From Azospirillum oryzae (lineage in GTDB: Bacteria > Pseudomonadota > Alphaproteobacteria > Azospirillales > Azospirillaceae): 64,000 nt of DNA. The notes beneath the pieces were generated by a model. The model searched no databases. It was given only the letters and a program-made list of their open reading frames with translations, and was not told the origin of the DNA. The first letter of the stretch is position 1. Each line of letters starts with the position of its first letter. Of the stretch, positions 36,518 to 44,391 are shown piece by piece. A program made the position numbers and the translations under genes. Location of the stretch: NCBI RefSeq assembly GCF_008364795.1, contig NZ_VTTM01000004.1:222770-286769 (forward strand). Direction: 5' to 3'.

Positions 36518-39049
36518 ATGGCGGGCATGCGAAATCATACCGGCCTCCGCCGGGCCTGCTGGACCGTGCTGTCGCTGCTGTCGCTGTGGATCGGCTGGGC
36601 GCCGCCGGCGTCGGCGGCCGACAAGCGGGTGATCCCGCTGTCGAACCTGCGCGACGACCAGCCGGACGTCACCCTCAACGGCGAGACGGAGACGGTCGTC
36701 CTGCGTGCCGTCCTGCCGCCGGTGGTCGGGCTGACCTCCGCCGTGCTGGCGCTGACCTACGAGAACGGCATCGACATCCTGCCCGAGAAGGGGGCGATGT
36801 CGGTCTTCATCAACGGCTCGCCGGTGGCCGACCTGCCGCTCGCCGCCTTCCGGGGACCGGTCAACGCCTCCATCACCCTTCCGGGCAGCCTGATCCGTCC
36901 CGGCGAGAACCAGATCGTCTTCCAGACCAGCGCCCAGCACCGCGCCATCTGCACGGTCCGCGGCACCTACGACCTGTGGGCGCGCGTCAATCTGGCGGCG
37001 TCCTCGCTGACCCTGCTGTCGGACGGCGGGGTGCCGGAACCGGACCTCGCGATGATGCGCCAGCTGCTGGCGTCGGCCGACCGGGCGCGCGAACCGCTGG
37101 CGATCCTCTATCCCGGCAGCGACATCGACGCCGACCATCTCGGCTGGGGCTCCATGGTGGCGCAGTCCTATGGTCTGCTGCTGGGCGACCGGACCCCGCG
37201 CGTGGTGGCGGTGCCGGTGCCGGCCAAGCCCGCCGGCGGTGCGGCGCAGACGCTGGAAAGCCTGCCGCTGCCCGGCGGCAAGAACATCCTGATCGGCACC
37301 CGTGACCGCATCGCCCCGATCCTGGGGGAGGCGCGCGCCGCCGCCATTGCCGGCCCCTTCCTGGCGGTCTATCCCCTGCCGGCCGCAGCCGACGGGACCG
37401 GCGGCGGCTTCGTCACCGTCGCCTCCGGCCGCACGCAGCAGGAGGTCGATCAGGCGGTGATGCGGCTGTCCGACGTCACCCGGCCGCTGCCGACCCAGAC
37501 CGCGATGATCGTCGGCGACGCGACCGCGCCCGCCGCTCCGCCGCCCGCGCCGGTGCAGGCGGAGGGGCGCTATCGCCTGTCGGAGCTGGGCTTCCAGACG
37601 GTGCAGCACAGCGGCTACCGCTACACCGGCCATTTCGGCCTGACGCTGCCGGCCGGCTTCGCCCCGGTCAGCGACCGTTCCATCCTGTTCCACGTCAATG
37701 GCGCCTTCGAAGGCAATCTCGGCCCCGGTGCGGTGCTGAACGTCCGGGTGAACGGCAAGTCGGCCGGCGCCATGGAGGTCGACAAGCGGTCCAGCGGCGT
37801 CATCGAGAATGGCGAGATGCCGCTGGCGATGGCGCTGTTCCGCCCCGGCCCCAACCTGATCGAGATCGAAGCCGAGCTGCCGCCGGCCGGCGGCACCGAC
37901 TGCGTCTTCGCGGTGCGGCGCCCGACCTTCACCCTGCTGGACAGCTCCAGCATCGAGATCCCCGGTTTCGCCCGTCTGGTCACGCTGCCCAACCTGCGCG
38001 GCTTCGCCAGCACCGCCTACCCCTATGGCGGCATCGCCGGGGGCGAGCCGGCGCCGCCCTTCGACCTCGTGGTCGTCGGGCGCGACCCCGCCTGGTCCGG
38101 TGCCGCCTGGAGCCTGACCGCCAAGCTGGCGCAGCGGGCGGGCGACCTGATGGCGGTGGTTCCCTACACCGGCTGGGAGGGTGCGCCGAACGACAACGCG
38201 CTGATCGTCGGCCCGGTCGCGGCGCTGCCGCAGGCGGTCTTCGCCACCGCGCCGCTTCCCGCCGACCGTCTGGCTGGATTGCTGGAGGCGGGATCGCTGA
38301 TCGCCCAGGCCAAGGCGCGGGGCGAGCCGATGGCGGCGGCCGACCGCCGCGCCCTGGCCGACCGTCTGCGGCTGGGCTGGTCCGGCAATGCCGCCCGCAC
38401 AGGTGCGGTGCGGCCGGGCTCCGTGCAGCAGCCGCTTGGGCAGATGACCATGGTGGGATCGGCGATGGCGGCCGACGGCGGAACGGCGAACCGCTGGCAG
38501 CGCATGGCCGGCGATGCCAAGGAACCGGCCGCCGGGCGCGGCTGGGTGCCCGACTGGGCGCGGCGGATCATGGCTGCGGCGGCGCGCTACATCAACCACT
38601 GGGCGGTGGAGGAAGCGCCGGTCGACGTCGTGGCGCTGACCGAGACCGCCGAGACGCTGCCGGAGGCGGCCCTGCTGCAATACCGGGCTCCCGGCAACGA
38701 TCCGCTGACCTGGACCTTGCTGACCGCCTCGGACCCGCGCGCCATCGACCGCGCCATGCGCAGCCTGGGCGAGGCCGGCCTGTGGGAGAAGCTGCGCGGC
38801 GGCGGGGCGCTGTGGAGCAGCGCGGCGCCCGCCGTCACCACGCTGGAGGCGTCGCGTCCCTATCAGATCATTCTCAATCCCTTTGACATCGGCAACCTGA
38901 TCCTGATTCTGGCCCGCAACCTGTCGCAGCGGATCGAGGTCCTGTTCGCCCTGCTGCTGGGGACGGCGGTTGTGCTGACGGTCAGCATGCGCCTGCTGCT
39001 GAAGGGCGGGCATTCGGAACGGAGCATGGGGGAAGGAAGCGGATCATGA
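36518..39049 (+). CDS. bcsB: Cellulose synthase regulatory/periplasmic subunit
   Basis: An 843-residue periplasmic protein anchored by one C-terminal membrane helix (about 800-825). The signal peptide ends near ASA (31-33). The mature part has paired carbohydrate-binding jellyroll and flavodoxin-like modules typical of BcsB, with landmarks GENQIVFQTSAQHRAICT, FPVAYP-like SLPLPGGKNILIGTRD and GPGAVLNVRVNGKSAGAM. BcsB associates with BcsA and guides the glucan through the periplasm. The ATG at 36518 precedes a normal signal peptide. Its stop overlaps bcsZ by four bases. Confidence 0.94.
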   Translation: MAGMRNHTGLRRACWTVLSLLSLWIGWAPPASAADKRVIPLSNLRDDQPDVTLNGETETVVLRAVLPPVVGLTSAVLALTYENGIDILPEKGAMSVFINGSPVADLPLAAFRGPVNASITLPGSLIRPGENQIVFQTSAQHRAICTVRGTYDLWARVNLAASSLTLLSDGGVPEPDLAMMRQLLASADRAREPLAILYPGSDIDADHLGWGSMVAQSYGLLLGDRTPRVVAVPVPAKPAGGAAQTLESLPLPGGKNILIGTRDRIAPILGEARAAAIAGPFLAVYPLPAAADGTGGGFVTVASGRTQQEVDQAVMRLSDVTRPLPTQTAMIVGDATAPAAPPPAPVQAEGRYRLSELGFQTVQHSGYRYTGHFGLTLPAGFAPVSDRSILFHVNGAFEGNLGPGAVLNVRVNGKSAGAMEVDKRSSGVIENGEMPLAMALFRPGPNLIEIEAELPPAGGTDCVFAVRRPTFTLLDSSSIEIPGFARLVTLPNLRGFASTAYPYGGIAGGEPAPPFDLVVVGRDPAWSGAAWSLTAKLAQRAGDLMAVVPYTGWEGAPNDNALIVGPVAALPQAVFATAPLPADRLAGLLEAGSLIAQAKARGEPMAAADRRALADRLRLGWSGNAARTGAVRPGSVQQPLGQMTMVGSAMAADGGTANRWQRMAGDAKEPAAGRGWVPDWARRIMAAAARYINHWAVEEAPVDVVALTETAETLPEAALLQYRAPGNDPLTWTLLTASDPRAIDRAMRSLGEAGLWEKLRGGGALWSSAAPAVTTLEASRPYQIILNPFDIGNLILILARNLSQRIEVLFALLLGTAVVLTVSMRLLLKGGHSERSMGEGSGS

Positions 39050-40092
39050 CGGCATCGCGGCGCGACGTGCTGATCGGATCGGCAGCCCTCGGGCTGGCGG
39101 CGGCATTGCCTGGAAACCTGCGCGCGGCGCCATTCGACGGGGCGGCGTGGCGCCGCTATGCCGAGCGCTTCCTGCTGCCGGAAGGGCGGATCGTCGACAC
39201 CGGCAACAAGGGCATCAGCCATTCCGAAGGGCAGGGCTACGGCATGCTGCTGGCGGTGGCGGCGGGCGACCGTGCCGCCTTCGACCGGCTGTGGGGCTGG
39301 ACCCAGCGCGTGCTGATGGTGCGCGGCGACGGGCTGGCCGCCTGGCGCTGGACGCCCGACGGCGGCGTCGCCGACCGCAACAATGCGTCGGACGGCGACA
39401 TGCTGATCGCCTGGGCGCTGCTGCGCGCCGCCGAGGTCTGGCAGGCGGAGGCCTACCGCACCGCCGCCGCCGCCATCGTCAAAGCTCTGGTCTCCGGTCT
39501 GCTGGTGGAGCAGGCCGGGCTGACCGTCCTGCTGCCGGGGCGCGACGGCTTCCGCAAGGGCGAGACGCTGGTCCTCAACCCCAGCTACTGGATCTTCCCG
39601 GCCATCCGCGCCTTTGCCGCCCTGCCCGGCGGAGAGCGCTGGGGCAAGCTGTCGGATGCCGGGCTGGTGCTGCTGTCGAAGGCGCGCTTCGGCGGGTTCC
39701 AGCTGCCGCCGGACTGGATGACGCTGGACGCCGCCGGGACGGTGGGCATCGCCGACGGCTTCAAGAAGCAGTACGGCTACGACGCCGTGCGGGTGCCGCT
39801 CTATCTGGCGTGGGACGGCTACCGCGATCCCTATTATTTCCGCCCCTTCGCGATGCTGGCGACGAAATACGGCGGCACGGCGGTCCCCGCCACAGTCTCG
39901 CTGCCCGGCGGCACGACTACGCAGGTGGCGGCGTCGGTCGGCATGCTGGCGGTCTACCGGCTGGCCGGTCATCTCGCCGGGGCCGGCGACGCGGTGACGG
40001 TGCCGCCCTTGGCGCCCGACGAAGATTATTACTCCACCACCTTGGCCCATCTGTCCGCGCTGGCGGCGCAAAGCCTGGGGATCGACCCGTGA
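39046..40092 (+). CDS. bcsZ: Periplasmic endo-1,4-beta-glucanase (GH8)
   Basis: A 348-residue family 8 glycoside hydrolase exported to the periplasm. The signal region begins MTASRRDVLIGSAALGL, a twin-arginine type, unlike the Sec signals of many BcsZ proteins. The catalytic acid is Glu61 in GISHSEGQGYGMLL, and RNNASDGDMLIAWALL carries the conserved aspartates near 116 and 118. The enzyme trims nascent cellulose and is needed for efficient secretion in several bacteria. It overlaps bcsB and the next gene. Confidence 0.94.
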   Translation: MTASRRDVLIGSAALGLAAALPGNLRAAPFDGAAWRRYAERFLLPEGRIVDTGNKGISHSEGQGYGMLLAVAAGDRAAFDRLWGWTQRVLMVRGDGLAAWRWTPDGGVADRNNASDGDMLIAWALLRAAEVWQAEAYRTAAAAIVKALVSGLLVEQAGLTVLLPGRDGFRKGETLVLNPSYWIFPAIRAFAALPGGERWGKLSDAGLVLLSKARFGGFQLPPDWMTLDAAGTVGIADGFKKQYGYDAVRVPLYLAWDGYRDPYYFRPFAMLATKYGGTAVPATVSLPGGTTTQVAASVGMLAVYRLAGHLAGAGDAVTVPPLAPDEDYYSTTLAHLSALAAQSLGIDP

Positions 40093-41906
40093 CCCGTCCC
40101 GTCCTTCTTTCGGCCCTTCTTCTCGCCGGCATCGCCGCCACCGCTGCTGGGAACTGCGCCTGGGCGCAGGCGAACGGCGGCGGCCGCGCGCTCGCCCCCG
40201 GCGTGAAGGTGGAGGTGGCGCCGGCTCCCGGCAGCGGCTCCGCCCCCGCTGCCGGCAAGGTGGACGAGACGGCGCTGCGCTATTACGCCCGCATCGGCGA
40301 CGGCGAGCGGCTGGAGGCGGAAATCGCCCGGCTGCGCGCGCTCGACCCGGGCTGGGAACCGCCCAAGGACCTGTTCGCGCCGCAGCCGACCACCCCCGGT
40401 GTCGACGAGACGCCGTTCTGGAACCTGCTGTCCGCCGCCAAGGTGGCGGAGGCGCGGGCGGCCATCGCCGAACAGCGGCGCAAGTCGCCGTCCTGGCAGC
40501 CGTCCGACAAGCTTCTGCAGGAACTCGACACCGCCGAGAGCGCCGGCCGCATCCGCTCGGCCAGCGACACCAAGCGCTGGCAGGAGGTGGTCGATGCCGC
40601 CGCCGCCCATCCGGAGGCGGTGGCCTGCAACCGGCTGGACAACGCATGGCGGCTGGCGGAGGCCTATGCCGAGCTGAAGCAGGCCGACCGAGCCTTCGAC
40701 ACCTACCGGACCATCGTCAGCACCTGCCCCAAGGCGAAGGAGCGGCGCGACACCATCTTCAAGGCGTCGCGCTATCTCAGCCCGGACCAGCTGCGCGAAC
40801 TGACCGCGCTGGGCGCCACCGCCAACCCGGCGAAGGGGGAGGATTACTCCACCGTCCGCACCGCGGAGGCGGAGCTTGAGACCGGCCGCCTGCTGGAGCG
40901 TCTCGGCAATGCCAAGCCCGGCGCGCTGACGGCGGCCGACCTCTCGCGCATCCAGGGCATCGTCCGCGACAAGCAGGACGCCGACGGCGCCATCGCGCTC
41001 GGCTGGTATTTCCAGAAGCAGAAGAACTTCGCCGAGGCGCAGTCCTGGTTCTCGCAGGCCAATGGCTGGGCGCCGTCCGACAAGGCGGCGGAAGGGCTGG
41101 TGCTGGCCTACAACGGCTTGGGCGAGAAGGCGCAGGCCCGCGCCGCAGCATCGCCCTGGAAGGGAAAGTCGAGCCGGATCGATCAGGCGCTGAAGGCGGT
41201 GGATCCGCCGCGCGGGTCCGGCGGCGGGCGCAGCGGCCCGCAGGGGCCGAGCGAGCTTGACCGGGCGCTGGCCCGCCACGACTTCGCCGAGTGCCTCAGC
41301 ATCATCCGCAGCAGCATCGCCAAAAGCGGCCCGACCGCCGGGCTCCTGCAGCAGCGCGGCTGGTGCCTGCTGGAGATGAAGCGCCCGTCGGAGGCCGAGG
41401 CCGCCTTCGCCGAGGCGCAGGCGATGGCCGCGCGCGAACCGGCGAAGGGAGGCCAATCCGGCGGAGGGAATGGCGCAGCCGGAACGACGCGCACGCCGGC
41501 AGCATCCGGCCTGCCGCAGAAGGCGACGCCGGCGCAGGAGAATGCCTATGGTCAGGCCGTGGCGCGGCTGGCCACCGGCGACACGGTCGGCCTGACCCGC
41601 GATCTGCCGCGCGCCAACATGACCCCGGCGCAGAAGGCGGAGATCCGCGCGTCGCTGATGGCGACGGAGGCGAACCGGGCGCTGGAGGACAAGCGCTACA
41701 ACGATGTGCTGCGCCTGCTCGACGCCCGCAAGGAGCTGACGCCGGAGCCGCGGAACCTCGGGATCCTGCGCGGCTGGGCGCTCTACAACCTGATGCGCTT
41801 CGACGAGGCCTATGCCCAGTTCAAGTCCGTCGACGACCGGCTGAGCACCGAGGAATCGCGCGAAGGCGTCAGCATCACCTGGAAGACCATTTACCATGAC
41901 TGGTAA
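40089..41906 (+). CDS. Exported TPR protein of the cellulose operon (BcsC-like repeats, no barrel)
   Basis: A 605-residue exported protein starting with GTG at 40089, which overlaps the bcsZ stop. The signal peptide is about residues 1-27 (ending AWA). The rest is alpha-helical with tetratricopeptide-like repeats, for example DNAWRLAEAYAELKQADRAF and ALGWYFQKQKNFAEAQSWF, plus a Gly/Ser/Pro linker near 375-385 and another near 455-480. Its position and repeats recall the periplasmic half of BcsC, but the roughly 300-residue C-terminal outer-membrane barrel is absent. It may be a periplasmic scaffold that works with a separate outer-membrane exit. Some annotators would call it a cellulose synthase TPR protein. 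Confidence 0.8.
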   Translation: MTRPVLLSALLLAGIAATAAGNCAWAQANGGGRALAPGVKVEVAPAPGSGSAPAAGKVDETALRYYARIGDGERLEAEIARLRALDPGWEPPKDLFAPQPTTPGVDETPFWNLLSAAKVAEARAAIAEQRRKSPSWQPSDKLLQELDTAESAGRIRSASDTKRWQEVVDAAAAHPEAVACNRLDNAWRLAEAYAELKQADRAFDTYRTIVSTCPKAKERRDTIFKASRYLSPDQLRELTALGATANPAKGEDYSTVRTAEAELETGRLLERLGNAKPGALTAADLSRIQGIVRDKQDADGAIALGWYFQKQKNFAEAQSWFSQANGWAPSDKAAEGLVLAYNGLGEKAQARAAASPWKGKSSRIDQALKAVDPPRGSGGGRSGPQGPSELDRALARHDFAECLSIIRSSIAKSGPTAGLLQQRGWCLLEMKRPSEAEAAFAEAQAMAAREPAKGGQSGGGNGAAGTTRTPAASGLPQKATPAQENAYGQAVARLATGDTVGLTRDLPRANMTPAQKAEIRASLMATEANRALEDKRYNDVLRLLDARKELTPEPRNLGILRGWALYNLMRFDEAYAQFKSVDDRLSTEESREGVSITWKTIYHDW

Positions 41907-41924
41907 GGGCATGACTGGTAAGGG
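41895..41924 (+). repeat. Tandem 15-base duplication spanning a start region
   Basis: CATGACTGGTAAGGG occurs twice in direct succession (41895-41909 and 41910-41924). The first copy contains the stop codon of the TPR gene (TAA at 41904-41906) and an ATG. Each copy ends in the ribosome-binding-site-like TAAGGG. The duplication creates three in-frame ATGs (41896, 41911, 41932) for the next gene. Confidence 0.85.
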
Positions 41925-41931
41925 AGCCCCG

Positions 41932-42642
41932 ATGCCCGAGACTTCGATTTCCTGTACTCCGCATTCCGGTATGGCCCGGACCGGCTGGCAGCGCACGGCG
42001 TTGTCGGCGGTTTTGGCGGCGGCGACGCTGCTGACATCCGGCTGCGCCGGCTGGGTCCGCGACAACCTGACCCAGGCACCGACCCCGTGGCGGCGCGTGC
42101 AGCCGACTGCGCTGCCGGTGACCCTGCCGGACAGCCGCGACTTCCCCATCGTCGCCGCCCGCATGCGCGACACCGGCGCCGTCTACAAATCCTACATCGT
42201 CGTGCTGGGCAACCCGACGGTCCTGCCGGGTGAGAACCGCCTGAGCATCGACGTGCAGACCCTGCCCGACAGCCTGTTCGGCGCCCTGGTCCAGCCGCCG
42301 CGCGTCTTCCCGGTGCCGCTCTACACCATGGAAACTCTGCTGGCGACGACCAAGCGCGAGTTCCCGGGGATGACCGTCAAGGTCGCCGACGCCGCCCGCC
42401 GCAACCGCTACGGCGACTACGACTATGTCACCACCCAGGACGCGGAGAACAGCTGCGTCCTGGCGTGGCAGCTGATCTCCGACCACAAGCGGATGCTGCC
42501 GGAACGGATCGAGGCGGTGCGTCTGGAATACCGGGCGTGCGGCATCGGTTCCAACGTCCGTGCCTTGCTGGCCCCCTTCGACGGGCTGTCGCTGACCTTG
42601 CCGGAAACGGTGCTGGAGGCGCAGGATCTGGGCGCGATGTAG
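41932..42642 (+). CDS. bcsN: BcsN-like cellulose biosynthesis lipoprotein
   Basis: About 236 residues from the ATG at 41932, which has TAAGGGA six bases upstream; ATGs at 41896 and 41911 would add 12 or 7 residues. The signal peptide ends in the lipobox LLTSGC, so it is a predicted lipoprotein. The C-terminal half, with NRYGDYDYVTTQDAENSCVL then AWQLI and a final pair of cysteine-containing strands (RLEYRACGIG), resembles BcsN of rhizobial cellulose operons as I remember that family. The operon position supports this. Its biochemical role is unknown; it probably acts in the periplasm or at the outer membrane. Confidence 0.7.
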   Translation: MPETSISCTPHSGMARTGWQRTALSAVLAAATLLTSGCAGWVRDNLTQAPTPWRRVQPTALPVTLPDSRDFPIVAARMRDTGAVYKSYIVVLGNPTVLPGENRLSIDVQTLPDSLFGALVQPPRVFPVPLYTMETLLATTKREFPGMTVKVADAARRNRYGDYDYVTTQDAENSCVLAWQLISDHKRMLPERIEAVRLEYRACGIGSNVRALLAPFDGLSLTLPETVLEAQDLGAM

Positions 42643-42693
42643 CCAAAGGATCCCCTCTCCGACGACAGCCCTCACATCGGAAGCCCGCCCGCC

Positions 42694-44370
42694 ATGACCA
42701 CCGTATCCGAAGCGTTGCGCATGGCTGTCGGCCTGCATCAGGGCAACCGTCTGGCCGAGGCGGCGGACATCTACCGGAAGATCATCCAGGCGGCCCCCGA
42801 GGTCGCCGATGCGTGGCACCTGCTGGGCGTGCTGCACCACCAGTCCGGTCAGTCCGCCGAAGCGGTGCGTCTGATCGGCGAGGCGATCCGGCGCGATCCC
42901 CTCTGCGCGGCCTATCACGACAATCTCGGTTCGGCGCTGCGGGCGGCGGGTCAGGCGGATCGGGCCGCCGCTCATCACCGGGTGGCGACCGCCATCGATC
43001 CGGGGTGGGTCAAGCCATTCGGCAATCTGGCCGGGGCTCTGACCGATCTGGGCGACGGCACCGGTGCCGCCGGGGCGCTGCGCCGGGCCTTGCGGCTGGC
43101 GCCCGAGTCCGACGCCTATCTGCTGCGGCTCGGCGACTGCCTTTATGCCCAGGAGCGGACGGTGGAGGCGGAGGAGTGTTACCGGCGGCTGGACGCCCTC
43201 CACCCCGGCCGGGCCGACTGCCGGTACCGGCTGGGCCTGTGCCGGCTGGCGGCGAGCGGGCTGATGGGGGCGGTGCTCGCCACCGCCGGAAAGACCGTCG
43301 ACCGGGCCGCCCTGGGGGAGGCGGTCGCCGCCTTCACCGATGCCGCGGCGGGTGGCCATGCCGATGCCGGCAAGAACCTGTTCGGCACGGCGGTGGTGGC
43401 GATCCAGACTGGAGTGACGGACGACGCGACGCTGGACCGGATCGCCGCCGCGGCGCGACGGCGCCTGATGGTGGAGCCGCGGGACAGCGTCGCCCTGTCG
43501 GTGGTCTGCTATCTCCTGTATCGCCGCGGACGGCTCGATCTTGCCAGCCGCTTTTTCCGCAAACACGCCCGCCATTGGACGCCGCAGGACATCGCTGCGG
43601 ATTTCGAGATGCTGCTGTGGTCGATGGTGCGCGGCGAGCCGGCCTTCTTCGACGGTCTGGCCGCCGAGCCGCCGGCATGCTTCAGCCGCGCCGTCCGCCG
43701 CATGCCGGTCCCGCCGCAGGCCGATGGCCGGCCGATCCTGCTGGTGGGTTGCGACGAGAGCTATTGGCGCCGCTTCGGCGCCGGATTCCTCGCCACCCGG
43801 CTGGAGAAGGCGCCGTCCTGCGCCTTGCATGTCCATGTCGTCAACCCGTCGAACGACACCGAGGCGGAGCTGATGCGGCTGGCGGGCGACGGCGACACCC
43901 CGTTGTCCGTCTCCGTCGAGACCATCGACCTCGCCGCGCTGCCAGAGCCGGTGCGGCTGACCTATTTCGCCTCCGCGCGCTTCGCGGTGACGCAGCAGCT
44001 TCTGCGGCAGGGGGCGGGGCCGGTGATCCAGGTCGATGTCGATGCGCTCCTGCTCGCCGATCCGGGAGTCGCGATGGCCGATTGGCAGGCGTGGGACGTG
44101 GCGGTGATGCAGGACCGGCGGGGGCGCGGCCCGACCCGTGATTTCCTCGCCGGCTTTCTGGCCTTCAACCGGACCCCGGCTGCCCAAAGCTATCTCGACC
44201 TCGTCGTCGCCTATATCGGCCGGCATTTCGACGACGACCGGGCTTTCTGGGGGCTGGATCAGGCGGCCCCCTACTGCACCTACGACCATCTGGTCCACAG
44301 CGGCGGGGCACCGGCCCTGATCCGTTTCGACTTCGAAGCCTTCCCCTTCCTTCACTTCCTGGCGAAGTGA
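42694..44370 (+). CDS. TPR protein with putative glycosyltransferase-like C-terminal domain
   Basis: A 558-residue cytoplasmic protein. Residues 1-170 are about four tetratricopeptide repeats (HQGNRLAEAADIYRKIIQAA, WHLLGVLHHQSGQSAEAVRL). The middle (about 190-340) is helical with Sel1/TPR-like periodicity. The C-terminus (about 345-558) begins RPILLVGCDESYWRRFGAGF and has a DxD-like VIQVDVDALLLADP, as in metal-dependent GT-A enzymes. Its first 100 residues closely resemble those of the TPR/O-GlcNAc-transferase-like protein at 16608-18773, but the catalytic part differs. It follows the BcsN-like gene by 51 bases and may be the last gene of the cellulose operon. The function is not known. Confidence 0.7.
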   Translation: MTTVSEALRMAVGLHQGNRLAEAADIYRKIIQAAPEVADAWHLLGVLHHQSGQSAEAVRLIGEAIRRDPLCAAYHDNLGSALRAAGQADRAAAHHRVATAIDPGWVKPFGNLAGALTDLGDGTGAAGALRRALRLAPESDAYLLRLGDCLYAQERTVEAEECYRRLDALHPGRADCRYRLGLCRLAASGLMGAVLATAGKTVDRAALGEAVAAFTDAAAGGHADAGKNLFGTAVVAIQTGVTDDATLDRIAAAARRRLMVEPRDSVALSVVCYLLYRRGRLDLASRFFRKHARHWTPQDIAADFEMLLWSMVRGEPAFFDGLAAEPPACFSRAVRRMPVPPQADGRPILLVGCDESYWRRFGAGFLATRLEKAPSCALHVHVVNPSNDTEAELMRLAGDGDTPLSVSVETIDLAALPEPVRLTYFASARFAVTQQLLRQGAGPVIQVDVDALLLADPGVAMADWQAWDVAVMQDRRGRGPTRDFLAGFLAFNRTPAAQSYLDLVVAYIGRHFDDDRAFWGLDQAAPYCTYDHLVHSGGAPALIRFDFEAFPFLHFLAK

Positions 44371-44391
44371 GGCCGCCTCACGCCGTCTCCC

